A stretch of DNA of 64,000 nt from Sulfuricurvum sp. (GTDB taxonomy: Bacteria > Campylobacterota > Campylobacteria > Campylobacterales > Sulfurimonadaceae): the NCBI GenBank assembly GCA_030694265.1, contig JAUXYP010000008.1, positions 1-64,000 of the forward strand, read 5' to 3'. The position numbers were made by a program, and so were the translations under genes. The notes under the pieces were generated by a model. The model was not told the origin of the DNA. It ran no database searches and saw only the letters and a program-made list of their open reading frames with translations. Positions 24,850 through 35,781 of this stretch are shown here, in pieces; the first letter of the stretch is position 1; every line of letters begins with the position of its first letter.

Positions 24850-26027
24850 CGCAGTACGTGCCCTACAAATTTAGACATATTATTGAGAATTTTACTGCCG
24901 CGTCTAAATCCTAAGCCGCACGCTTCATAGGCGAAGAAAACACCAGCTTGATAACTGTTTCCCTGAGCATCTTTGGGCAGCTCAACATACTCTTGATAAA
25001 TAGCTTTGAAATTTCCGTAGGGTCCGTCATTAGCTTCTATTGTCTTACCTGAAGCATCAATGATACGTATATTTGCCCCCTCACGTCCAAATACGCGTTT
25101 TTCAACACATGCGATCCCTGGCAACGGTTCAAATAAGGTTTTTAGGAGATAAGGAGAATCAGGGAAAAGGTCGCAAAGAATTTTGAGCATCCCTTTGGAT
25201 TGAAAGAGCAGGGTATATGCAGGGTTCAGAATAATTGCTTTTTGATTGTTGACAATGGAAGAAAGTAAAACAGCGAGTTCCGGTTCATCGATGGCAATGT
25301 CTTCCCAAGGGAAAAGTTTAAACCAGTACTCATAAGGGTTATCGTCGCTGTCGTATATCCCTTCTTCATCGAATTTAACACCGCCCATAGCTTCAAAACC
25401 TGTTTCAAACCCGGTATCTATTGCCATTTGCTGAAGTAAACGTACGGTTTGCTCTTCCTCGACGTTATCGTTGATAGAACTGAACAGTATTTTCCATCCA
25501 TCATAGTGTTCGTCAAAGGTTTCAGTATCGTCAAAAAGGGTAACCAGTCTGCGAAAGTTCTCGCTGATCGCTTCGTACACATTGTTAAACTGACGTTCTT
25601 CATCCATGTTGTTGTGCTTGAGAATAGCCCATTGTAAAATGGCGGTTTCAAAGAGTGACGTTGGGGTATCGGCATTGAATTCGATCAGCTTAATCGGTAT
25701 ACCGTCAATCCCGCCTGCGAGATCAAAACGGCCATACAGATGCCAGTGAACATCATTGTCCCAGCTTTTTTTAATCAATTCGATCAGGTTAAATGGAATA
25801 CCTAGCTCAAAAAAAAGATTATTGTCGATGACGTGCTGCGCCGCAGTAGCATACATCTCATAAAGCTCGTTAACGGCCTCATAGTACGCTTCTGCCTCTT
25901 GATCGCTCACGAGAACGAGTTCATCGGCTACGTATTTGGTTTGATCGCTGTCGGTATGCCAGTGAAACCCAATGGTTTCCAGTACGGTATCATTAATGGG
26001 TTGTATTTTTTGCAGGTTTACCATCAT
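24846..26027 (-). CDS. Glutathionylspermidine synthase-like ATP-grasp protein (YgiC/YjfC type)
   Basis: A 393-residue protein with the C-terminal synthetase fold of glutathionylspermidine synthase: WHLYGRFDLAGGIDGIPIKL, then EFNADTPTSLFETA near residues 112-132, and ERRVFGREGAN-type residues (KRVFGREGAN) near 317. The amidase domain of the bifunctional E. coli Gsp is absent, as in YgiC/YjfC. These proteins likely ligate an amine or peptide using ATP, but the substrate is unknown. It overlaps the end of the UPF0323 lipoprotein gene by one base, and ygiC is likewise paired with a lipoprotein gene (ygiB) in E. coli. ATG at 26024 is an equally good start. Confidence 0.88.
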   Translation of the reverse strand: MMVNLQKIQPINDTVLETIGFHWHTDSDQTKYVADELVLVSDQEAEAYYEAVNELYEMYATAAQHVIDNNLFFELGIPFNLIELIKKSWDNDVHWHLYGRFDLAGGIDGIPIKLIEFNADTPTSLFETAILQWAILKHNNMDEERQFNNVYEAISENFRRLVTLFDDTETFDEHYDGWKILFSSINDNVEEEQTVRLLQQMAIDTGFETGFEAMGGVKFDEEGIYDSDDNPYEYWFKLFPWEDIAIDEPELAVLLSSIVNNQKAIILNPAYTLLFQSKGMLKILCDLFPDSPYLLKTLFEPLPGIACVEKRVFGREGANIRIIDASGKTIEANDGPYGNFKAIYQEYVELPKDAQGNSYQAGVFFAYEACGLGFRRGSKILNNMSKFVGHVLR

Positions 26028-26608
26028 CAGCCTCCGAAGCTACTGGATGAACTACTACTTCTAGAGCTTGAGCTTCCAAAAAAACTTTTTTTAGAGCTTC
26101 CACCAGAGGCTTTGCTACCGCTTTGATTGGCGGAGCGATGATAGGCTGATTTATTGGAGGCATCTTGATTTTTGCGGAAATTGGTGTTGTTCATAAGGCT
26201 ATTGGCAATCATATTACCCAGTAATGCTCCACCTGCTGCTGCGAGAATGGTTCCCCCAAGGCCAAGCCCTTCGCTTTTTGGCTCTGAGTTGAGTTCGGAC
26301 TTACCTTCCTGCATTTTTTTGTACTCTTGATCGGCCATCGCTTTGAGTTCTGCTTCACTCATAACCCGTTCGTGGACGGTACCGTTTTCATCGGTTTCGT
26401 GGATAATAGCGCGGCTTGGTCCCGTTGTTGGCATCTCTTCGATTACCACATATTTACCGTTTGGCTGTTGTTCTACGACCAAAAATTTATTAGGTGCTTC
26501 TTCGTTTTTTGTCTCATCTTGAGAGCTTTGGCATCCGCTTAAAGCACTTAACACGGCCAATCCTGCTGTTCCCATTATGACATTACGTGCACTAATACTG
26601 TGTTTCAT
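26027..26608 (-). CDS. UPF0323 family lipoprotein
   Basis: A 193-residue lipoprotein. The signal sequence ends with the lipobox LSALSGC, the lipidated cysteine being near residue 25. The mature part has a conserved EEAPNKFLVVEQQPNGKYVV region, a glycine-rich segment (GGTILAAAGGALLGNMI) and a serine-rich tail ending SSSFGG. It resembles Campylobacter UPF0323 proteins. The start is the ATG at 26608 behind AGGAGA; the frame runs open further upstream without a signal peptide there. Pairing with the YgiC-like gene echoes ygiB-ygiC. The role is unknown. Confidence 0.85.
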   Translation of the reverse strand: MKHSISARNVIMGTAGLAVLSALSGCQSSQDETKNEEAPNKFLVVEQQPNGKYVVIEEMPTTGPSRAIIHETDENGTVHERVMSEAELKAMADQEYKKMQEGKSELNSEPKSEGLGLGGTILAAAGGALLGNMIANSLMNNTNFRKNQDASNKSAYHRSANQSGSKASGGSSKKSFFGSSSSRSSSSSSSFGG

Positions 26609-26618
26609 GATAATTCTC

Positions 26619-27047
26619 CTATCGTAGTTGTTTATAGTGGGTAGAAGTGAGTCTAAATATTTTTGAGGGCTCACGCTCATGAAAACCTTGCGCATCTTCT
26701 ATGATGAGATCGCTGTGCTCTTCACAAAAATGGCGATCAAAGTGTTTCCCGCTTTCGTTGGCTGAAGTCGAATAGAGCCACCCATATTTTGCAATCAATG
26801 ATGCATGAGGTTCTTCGCTTACATAACGGAAAGCCTGATTTTTGAGGACAAAGGTTGTCTTTCGTGCATGACGAAACCATACCCGATATTTGAGGGGAAT
26901 ACGGGTATGCTCTTGTAAAATTTTGAGAGAGGCAAACACTTTTAAGTAGGGTTTCCCCTCCTTGCGCCCTTTGACAATATTTAATCGTGATTTATCTTGG
27001 GAAAGAAATCCGACAGTAGTGTCGGTCTGAGCGAGAATGAGATGCAT
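26619..27047 (-). CDS. Short Sua5/YciO/YrdC family protein
   Basis: A 142-residue protein with the YrdC-like pattern: LAQTDTTVGFLS at the N-terminus (equivalent to the P-T-E-T-x-Y-G-L motif), VKGRKEGKPYLKVF (the K-x-R catalytic residues), and YSTSANESGKHFD near residue 91 (S-A-N-x-S-G). TsaC makes threonylcarbamoyl-AMP for tRNA t6A. This protein is some 40-60 residues shorter than standard TsaC, so it may be a compact form or a divergent paralog. It lies four bases downstream of carB. Confidence 0.78.
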   Translation of the reverse strand: MHLILAQTDTTVGFLSQDKSRLNIVKGRKEGKPYLKVFASLKILQEHTRIPLKYRVWFRHARKTTFVLKNQAFRYVSEEPHASLIAKYGWLYSTSANESGKHFDRHFCEEHSDLIIEDAQGFHEREPSKIFRLTSTHYKQLR

Positions 27048-27051
27048 TGGC

Positions 27052-30000
27052 TTATTGGTTTAGATAATCTTGCAATGCTTGCGGCTTCATCCATGTATCA
27101 TCATGCATTTGTTCCATAGCTTCAATGGCAGCACGGGCAGCACTTAAAGTTGTAAAATACGGGATACCCATACGCAAGACAATTTGACGAATCTGCTCTG
27201 CATCCTTTTTAGCTGTCTGGTTATCGGAGGTATTGATGGCAAGAGAAATATCACCATTTTTCATGATGTCTTCAATGTTTGGGCGACCTTCGGAAATTTT
27301 GAGTACTTTTTCACATGCAATACCGGCATCCGCTATGATTTTCTGTGTTCCACCTGTCGCTACGAGTGTAAATCCTTGTGTTGTTAATCCACGTGCAATC
27401 TCAATGGCATGTTTTTTATCTGCATCAATAAAGGAGAGGAAACATGTACCGGAAGTGGGAATTTTATTCCCTGCGGCAAGTTGGCTTTTTGCAAAACTGA
27501 CCCCGAAGTTTTGGCTGATACCCATAACTTCACCCGTTGATTTCATTTCAGGAGAGAGGACCAGATCAGCACCGTAGAGCTTGTTGAACGGGAATACGGC
27601 TTCTTTAATGGCAACATGCCCTTTGAGACGAGGTTTCAATAAACCGTCCTCTTCCATGACAACATCGTAGTTATCGTAGTATTTTAGGGCATTGCGCAGA
27701 GTATCTCCCAGCATGACACGAGTCGCGATTTTAGCCAATGGCATACCGGTAGCTTTTGAAACAAACGGTACGGTACGGGATGCTCTTGGGTTCACTTCAA
27801 TAATGTAGACTTCATTTTGATAAATTGCATATTGAATATTGAGAAGTCCAATGACGCCAAGTCCTAGTGCAATCACTTTGGTTTGTTGTTCTACTTGGTA
27901 TTTAAGCTCATCACTTAATCCTACAGGAGGAAGGGAACATGCGCTGTCACCTGAATGGATTCCTGCTTCTTCGATGTGCTGCATAACAGATCCGATATAG
28001 ACTTCAGTTCCATCAGAAATCGCATCCACATCAAGTTCAACGGCTTGATCAAGGAACTTATCAACGAGGACCGGAGAATCATTACTTACCGATACTGCGA
28101 CATCCATATAGGTTCTAAGATCGTTCTCGTTGTAAACGATACGCATTGCGCGTCCGCCCAAAACATACGATGGACGTACAAGTACCGGATAACCCAATTC
28201 TTCAGCGACAATAAATGCCTGCTCTTTGGTCATAGCAATACCGTTTTCAGGCTGCTTTAATCCCTGCTCAACGACAAATGCGGAGAATTTCTCACGATTT
28301 TCTGCCAAATCAATAACAGCAGCAGATGTTCCGGCGATAACAGCACCCATCTCTTCGAGTGAATTGGCCAATTTTAACGGCGTTTGGCCCCCAAAGTGAA
28401 CAATAATACCGTTTGGTTGTTCCGCTTCGACAACGGCACGGACGTGCTCAAAATCAATAGGTTCAAAATAGAGGACATCCGAAGTATCATAATCGGTTGA
28501 AACGGTTTCAGGATTACAGTTGTACATAATCGTCTCAATACCCATTTCTTTGAGTGCAAATGCAGCGTGAACACAACAATAGTCAAATTCGATTCCCTGA
28601 CCGATACGGTTTGGTCCACCGCCTAAGATAAGAACTTTTTTCTTATCACTTTTACGAGGCTCTTGACGTCCAAGCCGGGAGATATTGGTCGTTGAATACA
28701 AATATGGAGTCAGTGCTCCAAACTCGGCAGCACAGGTATCTACTTCATTGTATTCAAAGGCAATTTGGAGTTCTTTGCGGGCATTATAAACATCCTTTTC
28801 TTTTGCATTGCCACCATTTTGAGTAATGAGACGCGCGATATTTTTATCTGAAAAACCTTCTGTTTTAAGGCGTCGTAGTTGGTTTTCATCTTTGAGTGTA
28901 GCTGCCGTAATCACAGACTCTTGGGCCACTAGCTCTTCTAATTGGGTAAGGAACCATGGATCGATTTTTGAAAGTTCAAAGATATCACTGTGGCTTAAGC
29001 CCATACGGAACCCTTGTGCTACGTAGAGGATACGCTCAGCATTGGGACGACGTATCTCATGTTTTACAAATTCTAAATCGCCATCAATAGGATCAAATCC
29101 GCTTAAACCCGTTTCGAGAGAGCAGAGCGCTTTTTGGACAGACTCTTTAAAAGTGCGGCCAATTGCCATCGCTTCACCGACCGATTTCATACTGGTAGTA
29201 AGGGTTGACTCGGCTTCTGGAAATTTTTCAAAGGTGAAACGAGGAACTTTGGTGACGATATAGTCGATAACGGGTTCAAAACTCGCCGGTGTTCCGGTAA
29301 TGTCGTTGGTAAGCTCATCGAGTGTAAATCCAACCGCAAGCATCGTAGCGATTTTGGCAATCGGATAGCCGGTTGCTTTGGATGCCAATGCAGATGAACG
29401 GGAAACACGTGGGTTCATTTCGATGACGATCATACGTCCTGTTTTTGGATCAACGGAAAACTGTACATTTGATCCACCGGTGTCAACGCCCACTTCACGT
29501 AAAATAGCAAAAGAGGCGTCACGCATACGCTGATACTCTTTGTCGGTGAGGGTTAGAGCAGGGGCTACGGTGATGGAATCACCTGTATGAACGCCCATAG
29601 GGTCAAAGTTTTCAATGGAACAAACGATGATACAGTTATCGTTACGGTCACGGATAACTTCCATTTCGTACTCTTTCCATCCAAGGAGAGACTCTTCGAT
29701 CAAAATCTCCGTAACAGGACTTTCATCGAGTCCTCTTTGTGCTAAGAGTTTGAATTCATCGATGTTGTAAGCAACACCGCTTCCTCCGCCTGCGAGGGTG
29801 TAGGAAGCTCGAATAATAAGGGGGAAACCAATATTGTTGGCAGCGGCAATGGCTTCGTCAATGTTGTACGCATATTGTGAGATAGGAAGATCCATTCCAA
29901 TTTTAATCATGCACTCTTTAAATGCTTGTCGGTCTTCTCCTTTTTTGATAGCAGAAGGGCTGGCACCTAAAAACTCAACACCTTCCAACATCCCTGCTTC

Positions 30001-30309
30001 ATGCATTAACATAGCAGCATTGAGTGCTGTTTGTCCCCCCATGGTTGGCAAAATTGCATCGACGTTTTCTTGTTTAATAATTTGGGCAATAATTTCAGGT
30101 TTGATGGGTTCAATATAGGTGCGATCCGCAAACTCAGGATCGGTCATGATAGTAGCCGGATTGGAGTTGATCAAAACAACGCGATAGCCTAACTCTTTGA
30201 GGGTTTTAACCGCTTGTGTTCCAGAGTAGTCAAATTCGCACGCCTGACCGATGACAATCGGGCCTGATCCGATAAGGAGTATGGTTTTGATGTCTTCGCG
30301 TTTTGGCAT
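27052..30309 (-). CDS. carB: Carbamoyl-phosphate synthase large subunit
   Basis: A 1085-residue CarB with two homologous ATP-grasp halves. The N-terminal [23 protein letters not shown] and the second-half equivalent [22 protein letters not shown] near residue 560 are the twin nucleotide-binding starts; [20 protein letters not shown] and [18 protein letters not shown] are the paired synthetase motifs. The C-terminal MGS-like allosteric domain is present. It makes carbamoyl phosphate for arginine and pyrimidine synthesis. carA is not in the window. Confidence 0.98.
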   Translation of the reverse strand: MPKREDIKTILLIGSGPIVIGQACEFDYSGTQAVKTLKELGYRVVLINSNPATIMTDPEFADRTYIEPIKPEIIAQIIKQENVDAILPTMGGQTALNAAMLMHEAGMLEGVEFLGASPSAIKKGEDRQAFKECMIKIGMDLPISQYAYNIDEAIAAANNIGFPLIIRASYTLAGGGSGVAYNIDEFKLLAQRGLDESPVTEILIEESLLGWKEYEMEVIRDRNDNCIIVCSIENFDPMGVHTGDSITVAPALTLTDKEYQRMRDASFAILREVGVDTGGSNVQFSVDPKTGRMIVIEMNPRVSRSSALASKATGYPIAKIATMLAVGFTLDELTNDITGTPASFEPVIDYIVTKVPRFTFEKFPEAESTLTTSMKSVGEAMAIGRTFKESVQKALCSLETGLSGFDPIDGDLEFVKHEIRRPNAERILYVAQGFRMGLSHSDIFELSKIDPWFLTQLEELVAQESVITAATLKDENQLRRLKTEGFSDKNIARLITQNGGNAKEKDVYNARKELQIAFEYNEVDTCAAEFGALTPYLYSTTNISRLGRQEPRKSDKKKVLILGGGPNRIGQGIEFDYCCVHAAFALKEMGIETIMYNCNPETVSTDYDTSDVLYFEPIDFEHVRAVVEAEQPNGIIVHFGGQTPLKLANSLEEMGAVIAGTSAAVIDLAENREKFSAFVVEQGLKQPENGIAMTKEQAFIVAEELGYPVLVRPSYVLGGRAMRIVYNENDLRTYMDVAVSVSNDSPVLVDKFLDQAVELDVDAISDGTEVYIGSVMQHIEEAGIHSGDSACSLPPVGLSDELKYQVEQQTKVIALGLGVIGLLNIQYAIYQNEVYIIEVNPRASRTVPFVSKATGMPLAKIATRVMLGDTLRNALKYYDNYDVVMEEDGLLKPRLKGHVAIKEAVFPFNKLYGADLVLSPEMKSTGEVMGISQNFGVSFAKSQLAAGNKIPTSGTCFLSFIDADKKHAIEIARGLTTQGFTLVATGGTQKIIADAGIACEKVLKISEGRPNIEDIMKNGDISLAINTSDNQTAKKDAEQIRQIVLRMGIPYFTTLSAARAAIEAMEQMHDDTWMKPQALQDYLNQ

Positions 30310-30378
30310 TAGTATCCCTCATAATCAATAAATTTGCTAATTGTAGGGAAAAAGCACTTAAAATCGGATTATTGAAGG

Positions 30379-31140
30379 CTATCTCACCTTCGTGATAATA
30401 TGAAAATAAGCAGGTTTTTTGGCATAAAAATAAGGTTCTAATACGGCACTTTGATAACCGCTGGCTCGTGAGATAGAAATGACTTTTCCAACTTGCAAGC
30501 CAGAAAGAAATATTTGGTCCAATCCAGAGGTAGTTACTTCATCTCCAATGGCAATCGGGACCCATGTCGGGATAAAATCGACGATCAAATGACGTTCATT
30601 GTTCCCTCGAACAATACCGGGGGCCATTGAACTGCCTACTGAAACGGCATAGGTACTTTTGATATCTCCGTTGAGCAAAGCCATAGGACGTTTATGGTTA
30701 GAAACCACAATACCTGCGGCATATCCTCGATACAAAAGGCCGTAAACCTGTTTGGGGTCAAAATGATCCATTTCGAGCCACAGTTTATGAGGGTCTCCCA
30801 TACGAACATAGGATATGGTACGTACCAATTCAATTGAGGGAAGGGTTTTGATCGAACTGTTTTGTTCCCGTAGCATATTACGGTACTCATCTGCTACTTG
30901 GTGCATTGTTAAGAGTTCACGTTCATAATAACGATTTTCACGTTGCAGTCGAATGATGGTGTTTTTTTGATTCAGATGCTCTGTCGCGCTTTGGTTAAAA
31001 CTCTGAATTTGATTCAGATAGACAAGCTTGATGGATTGTGATAACTTTAAAAAAGGGGCTTGGAGAAACGGGCTGAAATAAAGAGCTCCGCTCACGCATC
31101 CTACAAAGAAAAGTGTGAGCGAAATACGCTGTTTATTCAT
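30379..31140 (-). CDS. mreC: Rod shape-determining protein MreC
   Basis: A 253-residue MreC with one N-terminal membrane helix (SLTLFFVGCVSGALYFSPF), a periplasmic coiled coil (HLNQKNTIIRLQRENRYYEREL) and a beta-rich C-terminal domain with VGSSMAPGIVRGNNERHLI and GDEVTTSGLDQIFLSGLQVGKV, typical for the family. It links the elongation machinery to MreB. The start ATG at 31140 lies inside the last codons of mreB (eight-base overlap). mreD is not downstream. Confidence 0.93.
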   Translation of the reverse strand: MNKQRISLTLFFVGCVSGALYFSPFLQAPFLKLSQSIKLVYLNQIQSFNQSATEHLNQKNTIIRLQRENRYYERELLTMHQVADEYRNMLREQNSSIKTLPSIELVRTISYVRMGDPHKLWLEMDHFDPKQVYGLLYRGYAAGIVVSNHKRPMALLNGDIKSTYAVSVGSSMAPGIVRGNNERHLIVDFIPTWVPIAIGDEVTTSGLDQIFLSGLQVGKVISISRASGYQSAVLEPYFYAKKPAYFHIITKVR

Positions 31141-32170
31141 TATCAAACAGTTCGTGAAGTTGATCAATTTCTTCTAAAGCACGTCCGGTACCGCGCGCAA
31201 CACATAAAAGTGGTTCATCGGCTACGTACACAGGGATTTTAATGGTTTCTGATAGGAATTTATCAAGCTGGCGGATTAACGCTCCACCACCTGTCAAGAT
31301 GACTCCGTTATTGACAATATCACCTGCTAGGTCTGGGGGCATATTCTCAAGTACATCGCGAACAGCCTCTAAGATTTCTTTGAGTGGATCACGCATCGCT
31401 TCACGTGCATCTTCACTGCTAAGTTCCAGTGAGGTTAACAAACCTTCCACCTGATCACGACCGTTAACGATCATTTTCAGCTCTTGTGCCAATGGCATCG
31501 CCGTACCGATATTGATTTTGATATCTTCAGCGATACGCTCACCGATGAGAAGATTGTATTTACGTTTGACATAATCCATGATCGCACGGTCAATTTTGTC
31601 ACCTGCTACACGAATGGAACGGCACAGTACCAAGCCGCCCAAAGAGATAACACCGATTTCAGTAGTTCCCCCTCCGATATCGACAATGATATTTCCTTTT
31701 GGTTCACGGATATCGATTCCAGCACCAATAGCAGCAGCCATCGGTTCATCGATAAGATACACTTCACGTGCACCCGCGCTCATAGCTGACTCACGAACCG
31801 CTTTACGTTCAACTTGCGTCAAACCGTAAGGGATACAAATGATAATACGAGGACTGATAAGGCTGCTACGTCCGTGCGCTTTTTCGATAAATTTACGGAT
31901 CATTTTTTCCGTCATATCAAAGTCAGCGATAACTCCGTCTTTCATTGGACGGATGGCTTTAATATTACCTGGAGTTTTTCCCACCATTTCTTTTGCTTCA
32001 CTACCGACGGCTAATACTCTTTGGTGGCCATTTTTTTCCGTTTTAACGGCAACAACAGAAGGTTCGTTGATCACAATCCCTTTTCCTTTGACGATAACGA
32101 GGGTATTTGCGGTTCCCAAGTCGATGGAGAGATCATTCGAAAACATACCGATAAATTTATTGAATAACAT
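31133..32170 (-). CDS. mreB: Rod shape-determining protein MreB
   Basis: A 345-residue bacterial actin. The phosphate-1 motif SIDLGTANTLV near residues 15-25, the phosphate-2 motif VDIGGGTTEIGVISLGG near residues 164-180, and VILTGGGALIRQLD near residue 291 are classic. MreB filaments direct lateral wall growth. It follows clpX by nine bases and overlaps mreC, so clpX-mreB-mreC is likely co-transcribed, as in other Campylobacterota. Confidence 0.98.
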   Translation of the reverse strand: MLFNKFIGMFSNDLSIDLGTANTLVIVKGKGIVINEPSVVAVKTEKNGHQRVLAVGSEAKEMVGKTPGNIKAIRPMKDGVIADFDMTEKMIRKFIEKAHGRSSLISPRIIICIPYGLTQVERKAVRESAMSAGAREVYLIDEPMAAAIGAGIDIREPKGNIIVDIGGGTTEIGVISLGGLVLCRSIRVAGDKIDRAIMDYVKRKYNLLIGERIAEDIKINIGTAMPLAQELKMIVNGRDQVEGLLTSLELSSEDAREAMRDPLKEILEAVRDVLENMPPDLAGDIVNNGVILTGGGALIRQLDKFLSETIKIPVYVADEPLLCVARGTGRALEEIDQLHELFDNE

Positions 32171-32179
32171 TTTTGTGTC

Positions 32180-33412
32180 CTATGCGCTTTTTTTAGTAGT
32201 TTTTTTGATATACACGGGTTTAGTTCCCTCTTCGACCACTTCTTTGGTGATGAGGACTTCGTATCCAGGATATTCAGGAAGCTCATACATGATATCGCCC
32301 ATGATCTCCTCAAGGATTGCACGTAATCCGCGTGCTCCTGTTTTACGAGCCAATGCTTTTGCTCCGATGGCACTTAGCGCTTCTTTTTCAAAGGAGAGTT
32401 CAACATCATCAATCGCAAAAAGTTTGGTGTATTGCTTAATCAACGAATTTTTAGGTTCCGTGAGGATACGGACCATCTCTTCTTCACTGATTTTGTTCAG
32501 GGATGCAATGATCGGCAGACGTCCGATAAGTTCAGGTATAAGCCCATAGCTGACCAAATCATCAGGTTCAACATTTTCAAAACTGTCATCAATTAGAGTT
32601 GTAGAGCGTTTATCATGACCGAAGCCCATAATATTATTACCACGTTTACGCTCTAAAATTTGACCCAATCCATCAAAGGCACCTCCACAGATAAAGAGAA
32701 TACCCGAAGTGTCAATTTGAATGAAATCTTGATTAGGGTGTTTTCGTCCCCCTTTTGGAGGGATATTAACGACTGCGCCTTCGATAATTTTGAGCAGTGC
32801 TTGCTGCACACCCTCTCCTGAAACGTCACGGGTTATGGAACGATTTTCAGACATACGTGAAATTTTATCTATTTCGTCAATAAAGACGATTCCTTGTTGT
32901 GCTCGCTCAATATCTCCATCGGCTGCTTGAAGGAGTTTGGTAAGAATATTTTCAACATCCTCCCCAACATATCCAGCTTCCGTTAGGCTTGTGGCATCGG
33001 CAATAGCGATAGGAACATTCAAGACGCGGGCAATGGTTTGTGCCATAAGGGTTTTACCGCTTCCGGTAGGACCTATGAGGAGAACATTGGATTTTGCAAT
33101 TTCGGTTTCATCATCAACCAAATGGCGTTTGAATATACGTTTGTAGTGGTTATATACGGCCACGGACAAGAGTTTTCGTGCACGTTCTTGTCCAATGATG
33201 TACTGTCCCAAAAAGAGGTTGAGTTCTTTTGGAGTAAGCAATTCAGTGGTGGTTATATCGGACGTTTCAGATCCAGTTGTTTCACTGTCTCCAAACATGA
33301 TTTTATAGGCTGAAAATACACAATTTTTACAAATATAGACAGCTGTTCCAGCAATCAGCGGATTGTGTTCGCTTTCTTCTGCTTCGCAAAAGCTGCAATG
33401 GCGATGAATCAT
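32180..33412 (-). CDS. clpX: ATP-dependent Clp protease ATP-binding subunit ClpX
   Basis: A 410-residue ClpX. The N-terminal zinc-binding domain shows CSFC near residue 7 and CKNC near residue 28. Walker A is GPTGSGKT near residue 113, Walker B is [10 protein letters not shown] near residue 173, and the IGF-type ClpP-docking loop appears as [10 protein letters not shown] near residue 268. It unfolds substrates for ClpP. Its start overlaps the end of lpxA by four bases. Confidence 0.98.
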   Translation of the reverse strand: MIHRHCSFCEAEESEHNPLIAGTAVYICKNCVFSAYKIMFGDSETTGSETSDITTTELLTPKELNLFLGQYIIGQERARKLLSVAVYNHYKRIFKRHLVDDETEIAKSNVLLIGPTGSGKTLMAQTIARVLNVPIAIADATSLTEAGYVGEDVENILTKLLQAADGDIERAQQGIVFIDEIDKISRMSENRSITRDVSGEGVQQALLKIIEGAVVNIPPKGGRKHPNQDFIQIDTSGILFICGGAFDGLGQILERKRGNNIMGFGHDKRSTTLIDDSFENVEPDDLVSYGLIPELIGRLPIIASLNKISEEEMVRILTEPKNSLIKQYTKLFAIDDVELSFEKEALSAIGAKALARKTGARGLRAILEEIMGDIMYELPEYPGYEVLITKEVVEEGTKPVYIKKTTKKSA

Positions 33413-34194
33413 CCTTGAGTCCTTTCATAGGGGATACCCCGTTTGGTATTGATAATAAATGTACACATGTTTTTAACATAGTCGCTGGCAGTACTTTCTA
33501 AAAGGGCAGTTGCAACCTCTTGCAGTGGCTTACCTGATTCAAATAACTCACGGTACGCACTTCGAAGAGCATCAATGTCTTCGCGTTCAACATTCCGGCG
33601 AAGGCCGTTGAGATTTAGTCCACGCAATACTGCACGATTGCCTTCTACGAGACAATAGGGAGGGACGTCTTGGGAGAGTGCGGAAGCACCGGCAACCATC
33701 GCGTAGTCACCAATCTTTACAAATTGATGAACCGGTGTCATTCCGCCGATTACGGCATGATTTCCCATTTCAACATGGCCTGCTAATGTTGCTGCATTGG
33801 CTAAAATACAGTGGTCTCCGATAATAACATCATGCCCTAGATGGACATATCCCATAAACAAGTTATGCGATCCAACAACGGTTTTTCCACCGCCGCCAGC
33901 TGTACCTGGATTAAAGAGGGTGAATTCACGTATGGTGTTATGATCACCGATGATCAATTCAACTTCTTCACCGGCATATTTGAGGTCTTGAGGGATCGAT
34001 CCTAAAACGGCATGGGAAAAAATGGTATTGTATTCACCGATTGTCGTATTTCCGTAAATGCAAGCACCTTGGGCAATTTTAGTCCCTTTACCGATTTTGG
34101 ACTTACTTGAAATAAAACAAAAAGCTCCGATTTCGACATCATCGGCGATTATGGAACCTTCTTCAATAATGGCGTGAGGAGAGATTAAGCTCAT
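33409..34194 (-). CDS. lpxA: UDP-N-acetylglucosamine acyltransferase LpxA
   Basis: A 261-residue left-handed beta-helix protein. Hexapeptide repeats fill the first 190 residues, and the conserved [29 protein letters not shown] stretch at about 98-126 contains the catalytic histidine (GHDV). The C-terminal helical domain has [10 protein letters not shown]. LpxA performs the first step of lipid A synthesis. It lies six bases after fabZ, whose product shares the hydroxyacyl-ACP pool. Confidence 0.97.
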   Translation of the reverse strand: MSLISPHAIIEEGSIIADDVEIGAFCFISSKSKIGKGTKIAQGACIYGNTTIGEYNTIFSHAVLGSIPQDLKYAGEEVELIIGDHNTIREFTLFNPGTAGGGGKTVVGSHNLFMGYVHLGHDVIIGDHCILANAATLAGHVEMGNHAVIGGMTPVHQFVKIGDYAMVAGASALSQDVPPYCLVEGNRAVLRGLNLNGLRRNVEREDIDALRSAYRELFESGKPLQEVATALLESTASDYVKNMCTFIINTKRGIPYERTQG

Positions 34195-34200
34195 GGGGAC

Positions 34201-34644
34201 CTACTTGTCTACGATCATGGCTTTGAGTTCGGCCTCGGAAACGAGCGCATTATCTACGTAGGCTTTACCTTCTAAAACCCAAATAGACCCTTTGTGTTTG
34301 ATTACCTTCATACGGTATTCTAGACGATCTCCCGGACGAACAGGTGCACGAAATTTTGCACCGTCAATACTCATGAAATAAACGACTTTTTTTGCTGCTT
34401 CTTCTTCGGTCATGTCCATGCTTTGAAACGCGAGGATACCACCTGCTTGAGCCATACCTTCCAAAATCATAACACCTGGATAAATTGGATGCCCTGGGAA
34501 GTGTCCCTCGAATATTTGTTCACCGATAGTGACATTTTTGAATCCGATAAGAGATTCGTTAGGGGTAATTTCCGTTACTCTGTCAACAAGCAGAAAAGGG
34601 AAACGGTGTGGTAAAATTTTTTGTATTTGAATAACATCCATCAT
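34201..34644 (-). CDS. fabZ: 3-hydroxyacyl-[acyl-carrier-protein] dehydratase FabZ
   Basis: A 147-residue hot-dog fold dehydratase. The N-terminal [14 protein letters not shown] and the active-site [20 protein letters not shown] (catalytic His in HFPGHP, Glu in LEGMAQ) are diagnostic. It dehydrates 3-hydroxyacyl-ACP in fatty acid synthesis. The ATG at 34644 gives the usual N-terminus; a GTG at 34656 or TTG at 34650 is possible because the AAGG ribosome-like site sits somewhat far away. It heads the fabZ-lpxA-clpX-mreB-mreC run. Confidence 0.96.
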   Translation of the reverse strand: MMDVIQIQKILPHRFPFLLVDRVTEITPNESLIGFKNVTIGEQIFEGHFPGHPIYPGVMILEGMAQAGGILAFQSMDMTEEEAAKKVVYFMSIDGAKFRAPVRPGDRLEYRMKVIKHKGSIWVLEGKAYVDNALVSEAELKAMIVDK

Positions 34645-34696
34645 ATGCAATAACACCTTGGTTAAATTAAAGTGGCTGATTTTAGCGTAAAAACGG

Positions 34697-35779
34697 TTAA
34701 TTGGTAATTATAAGTTGTTCTCTAGTGTCATCGTAGGTTTTTGTTTCTAATATCAAGGTGATTTTAGAACTTGGAATCTCATCGATCACAATTATGGCAG
34801 ATGTGTTAAACGCCCCTTTGCATAGATGCATGCGTAATGTTATTTCTACTTCTGATGAAGGTGCGTTAAACATCAGCTCTTGTGTGTTTTTGTAGTTTGA
34901 TGAGGTCAAATTGTTAAAGGTTTCTAAGGTAATAAAACGGACCTCTTCACGGTTTAAAAAATGTTGACGGTCAAGTTCAAAATCAATTTTCCCCTCTGTG
35001 CGTGTACGGTTAATCGTTGAGTAGATGAGCGGATAAGAAGGGATAATATCCGTCCCTGCTTTTAGAGATGCGCGTATGAGACGATAGTTTAAAAAGCGCT
35101 CACGTATGATTTTATAGGGGATGTTGGTATCTTCAAGATCCATACGCTTGGAATAGAGTTCAAGACGTTCTTCAATGGAAGCGGGAAGGATTTGTTTAGA
35201 GAGGGGAGAAAACATTTCATCCATCAATTTATGTTGTTGATCACGTTGCATGGTGAGGCCGAAAATACATCCGCAGTAGTCTTGACGGTAGAGCTGTTCA
35301 GTTTTACTAACTCTGGATTGATCGTTCGTTCCGCCGTTTTTACGGTAATCAAACGCGATGAATTCGACACCGTGTGATACATGAAACGCATCGCCTGATT
35401 TTTTAAGCTGTTCTTGGGATTTTTGGGGACTTACAAGCAGGGTGGTTGTCATGGAGGTTTCGCCCAATTCCAACGCTTTATGGGCACTTACTTCAAAGCG
35501 GCGGTCAAAACACACTTCGCAACGCGCCCCTTTTTCAGGCTCTTTTTCAAGCCCTCGGACGGCGTTCATCCATGCTTCAAAATCGTAAGGTCCTTCGATG
35601 AGGTCAATACCCAGTTTCTTACAGCTTCGTTCAACGTCCAGAAATCGTAGTTGATATTCGCTGTAAGGGTGAATATTGGGATCATAGAAAAACCCGGTGA
35701 GTTTTTCATCGGGGTATTCCTGCTGCAGCTTCTCCATAAAAAAGTGAGAATCAACGCTGCAGCAGATGTGTACGAGCAT
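34697..35779 (-). CDS. queH: Epoxyqueuosine reductase QueH, with C-terminal extension
   Basis: A 360-residue protein whose first ~190 residues are Que[11 protein letters not shown] at the N-terminus, [13 protein letters not shown] near residue 30, CEVCFDRR near residue 87 and the iron-sulfur-type YCGCIFGL near residue 175. QueH reduces epoxyqueuosine to queuosine, the last step of that tRNA modification, in bacteria lacking QueG. About 160 further residues, mostly beta, follow the core and have no motif that I recognise. It is three bases from the cyclophilin gene and probably co-transcribed with it. Confidence 0.88.
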   Translation of the reverse strand: MLVHICCSVDSHFFMEKLQQEYPDEKLTGFFYDPNIHPYSEYQLRFLDVERSCKKLGIDLIEGPYDFEAWMNAVRGLEKEPEKGARCEVCFDRRFEVSAHKALELGETSMTTTLLVSPQKSQEQLKKSGDAFHVSHGVEFIAFDYRKNGGTNDQSRVSKTEQLYRQDYCGCIFGLTMQRDQQHKLMDEMFSPLSKQILPASIEERLELYSKRMDLEDTNIPYKIIRERFLNYRLIRASLKAGTDIIPSYPLIYSTINRTRTEGKIDFELDRQHFLNREEVRFITLETFNNLTSSNYKNTQELMFNAPSSEVEITLRMHLCKGAFNTSAIIVIDEIPSSKITLILETKTYDDTREQLIITN

Positions 35780-35781
35780 GA

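Noticed and set aside
31839-32549. A 236-residue frame antisense to mreB and clpX
   Set aside because: Fully opposite strongly supported genes, with odd Ser/Ile/Arg-rich composition and no start signals; a codon-bias shadow.
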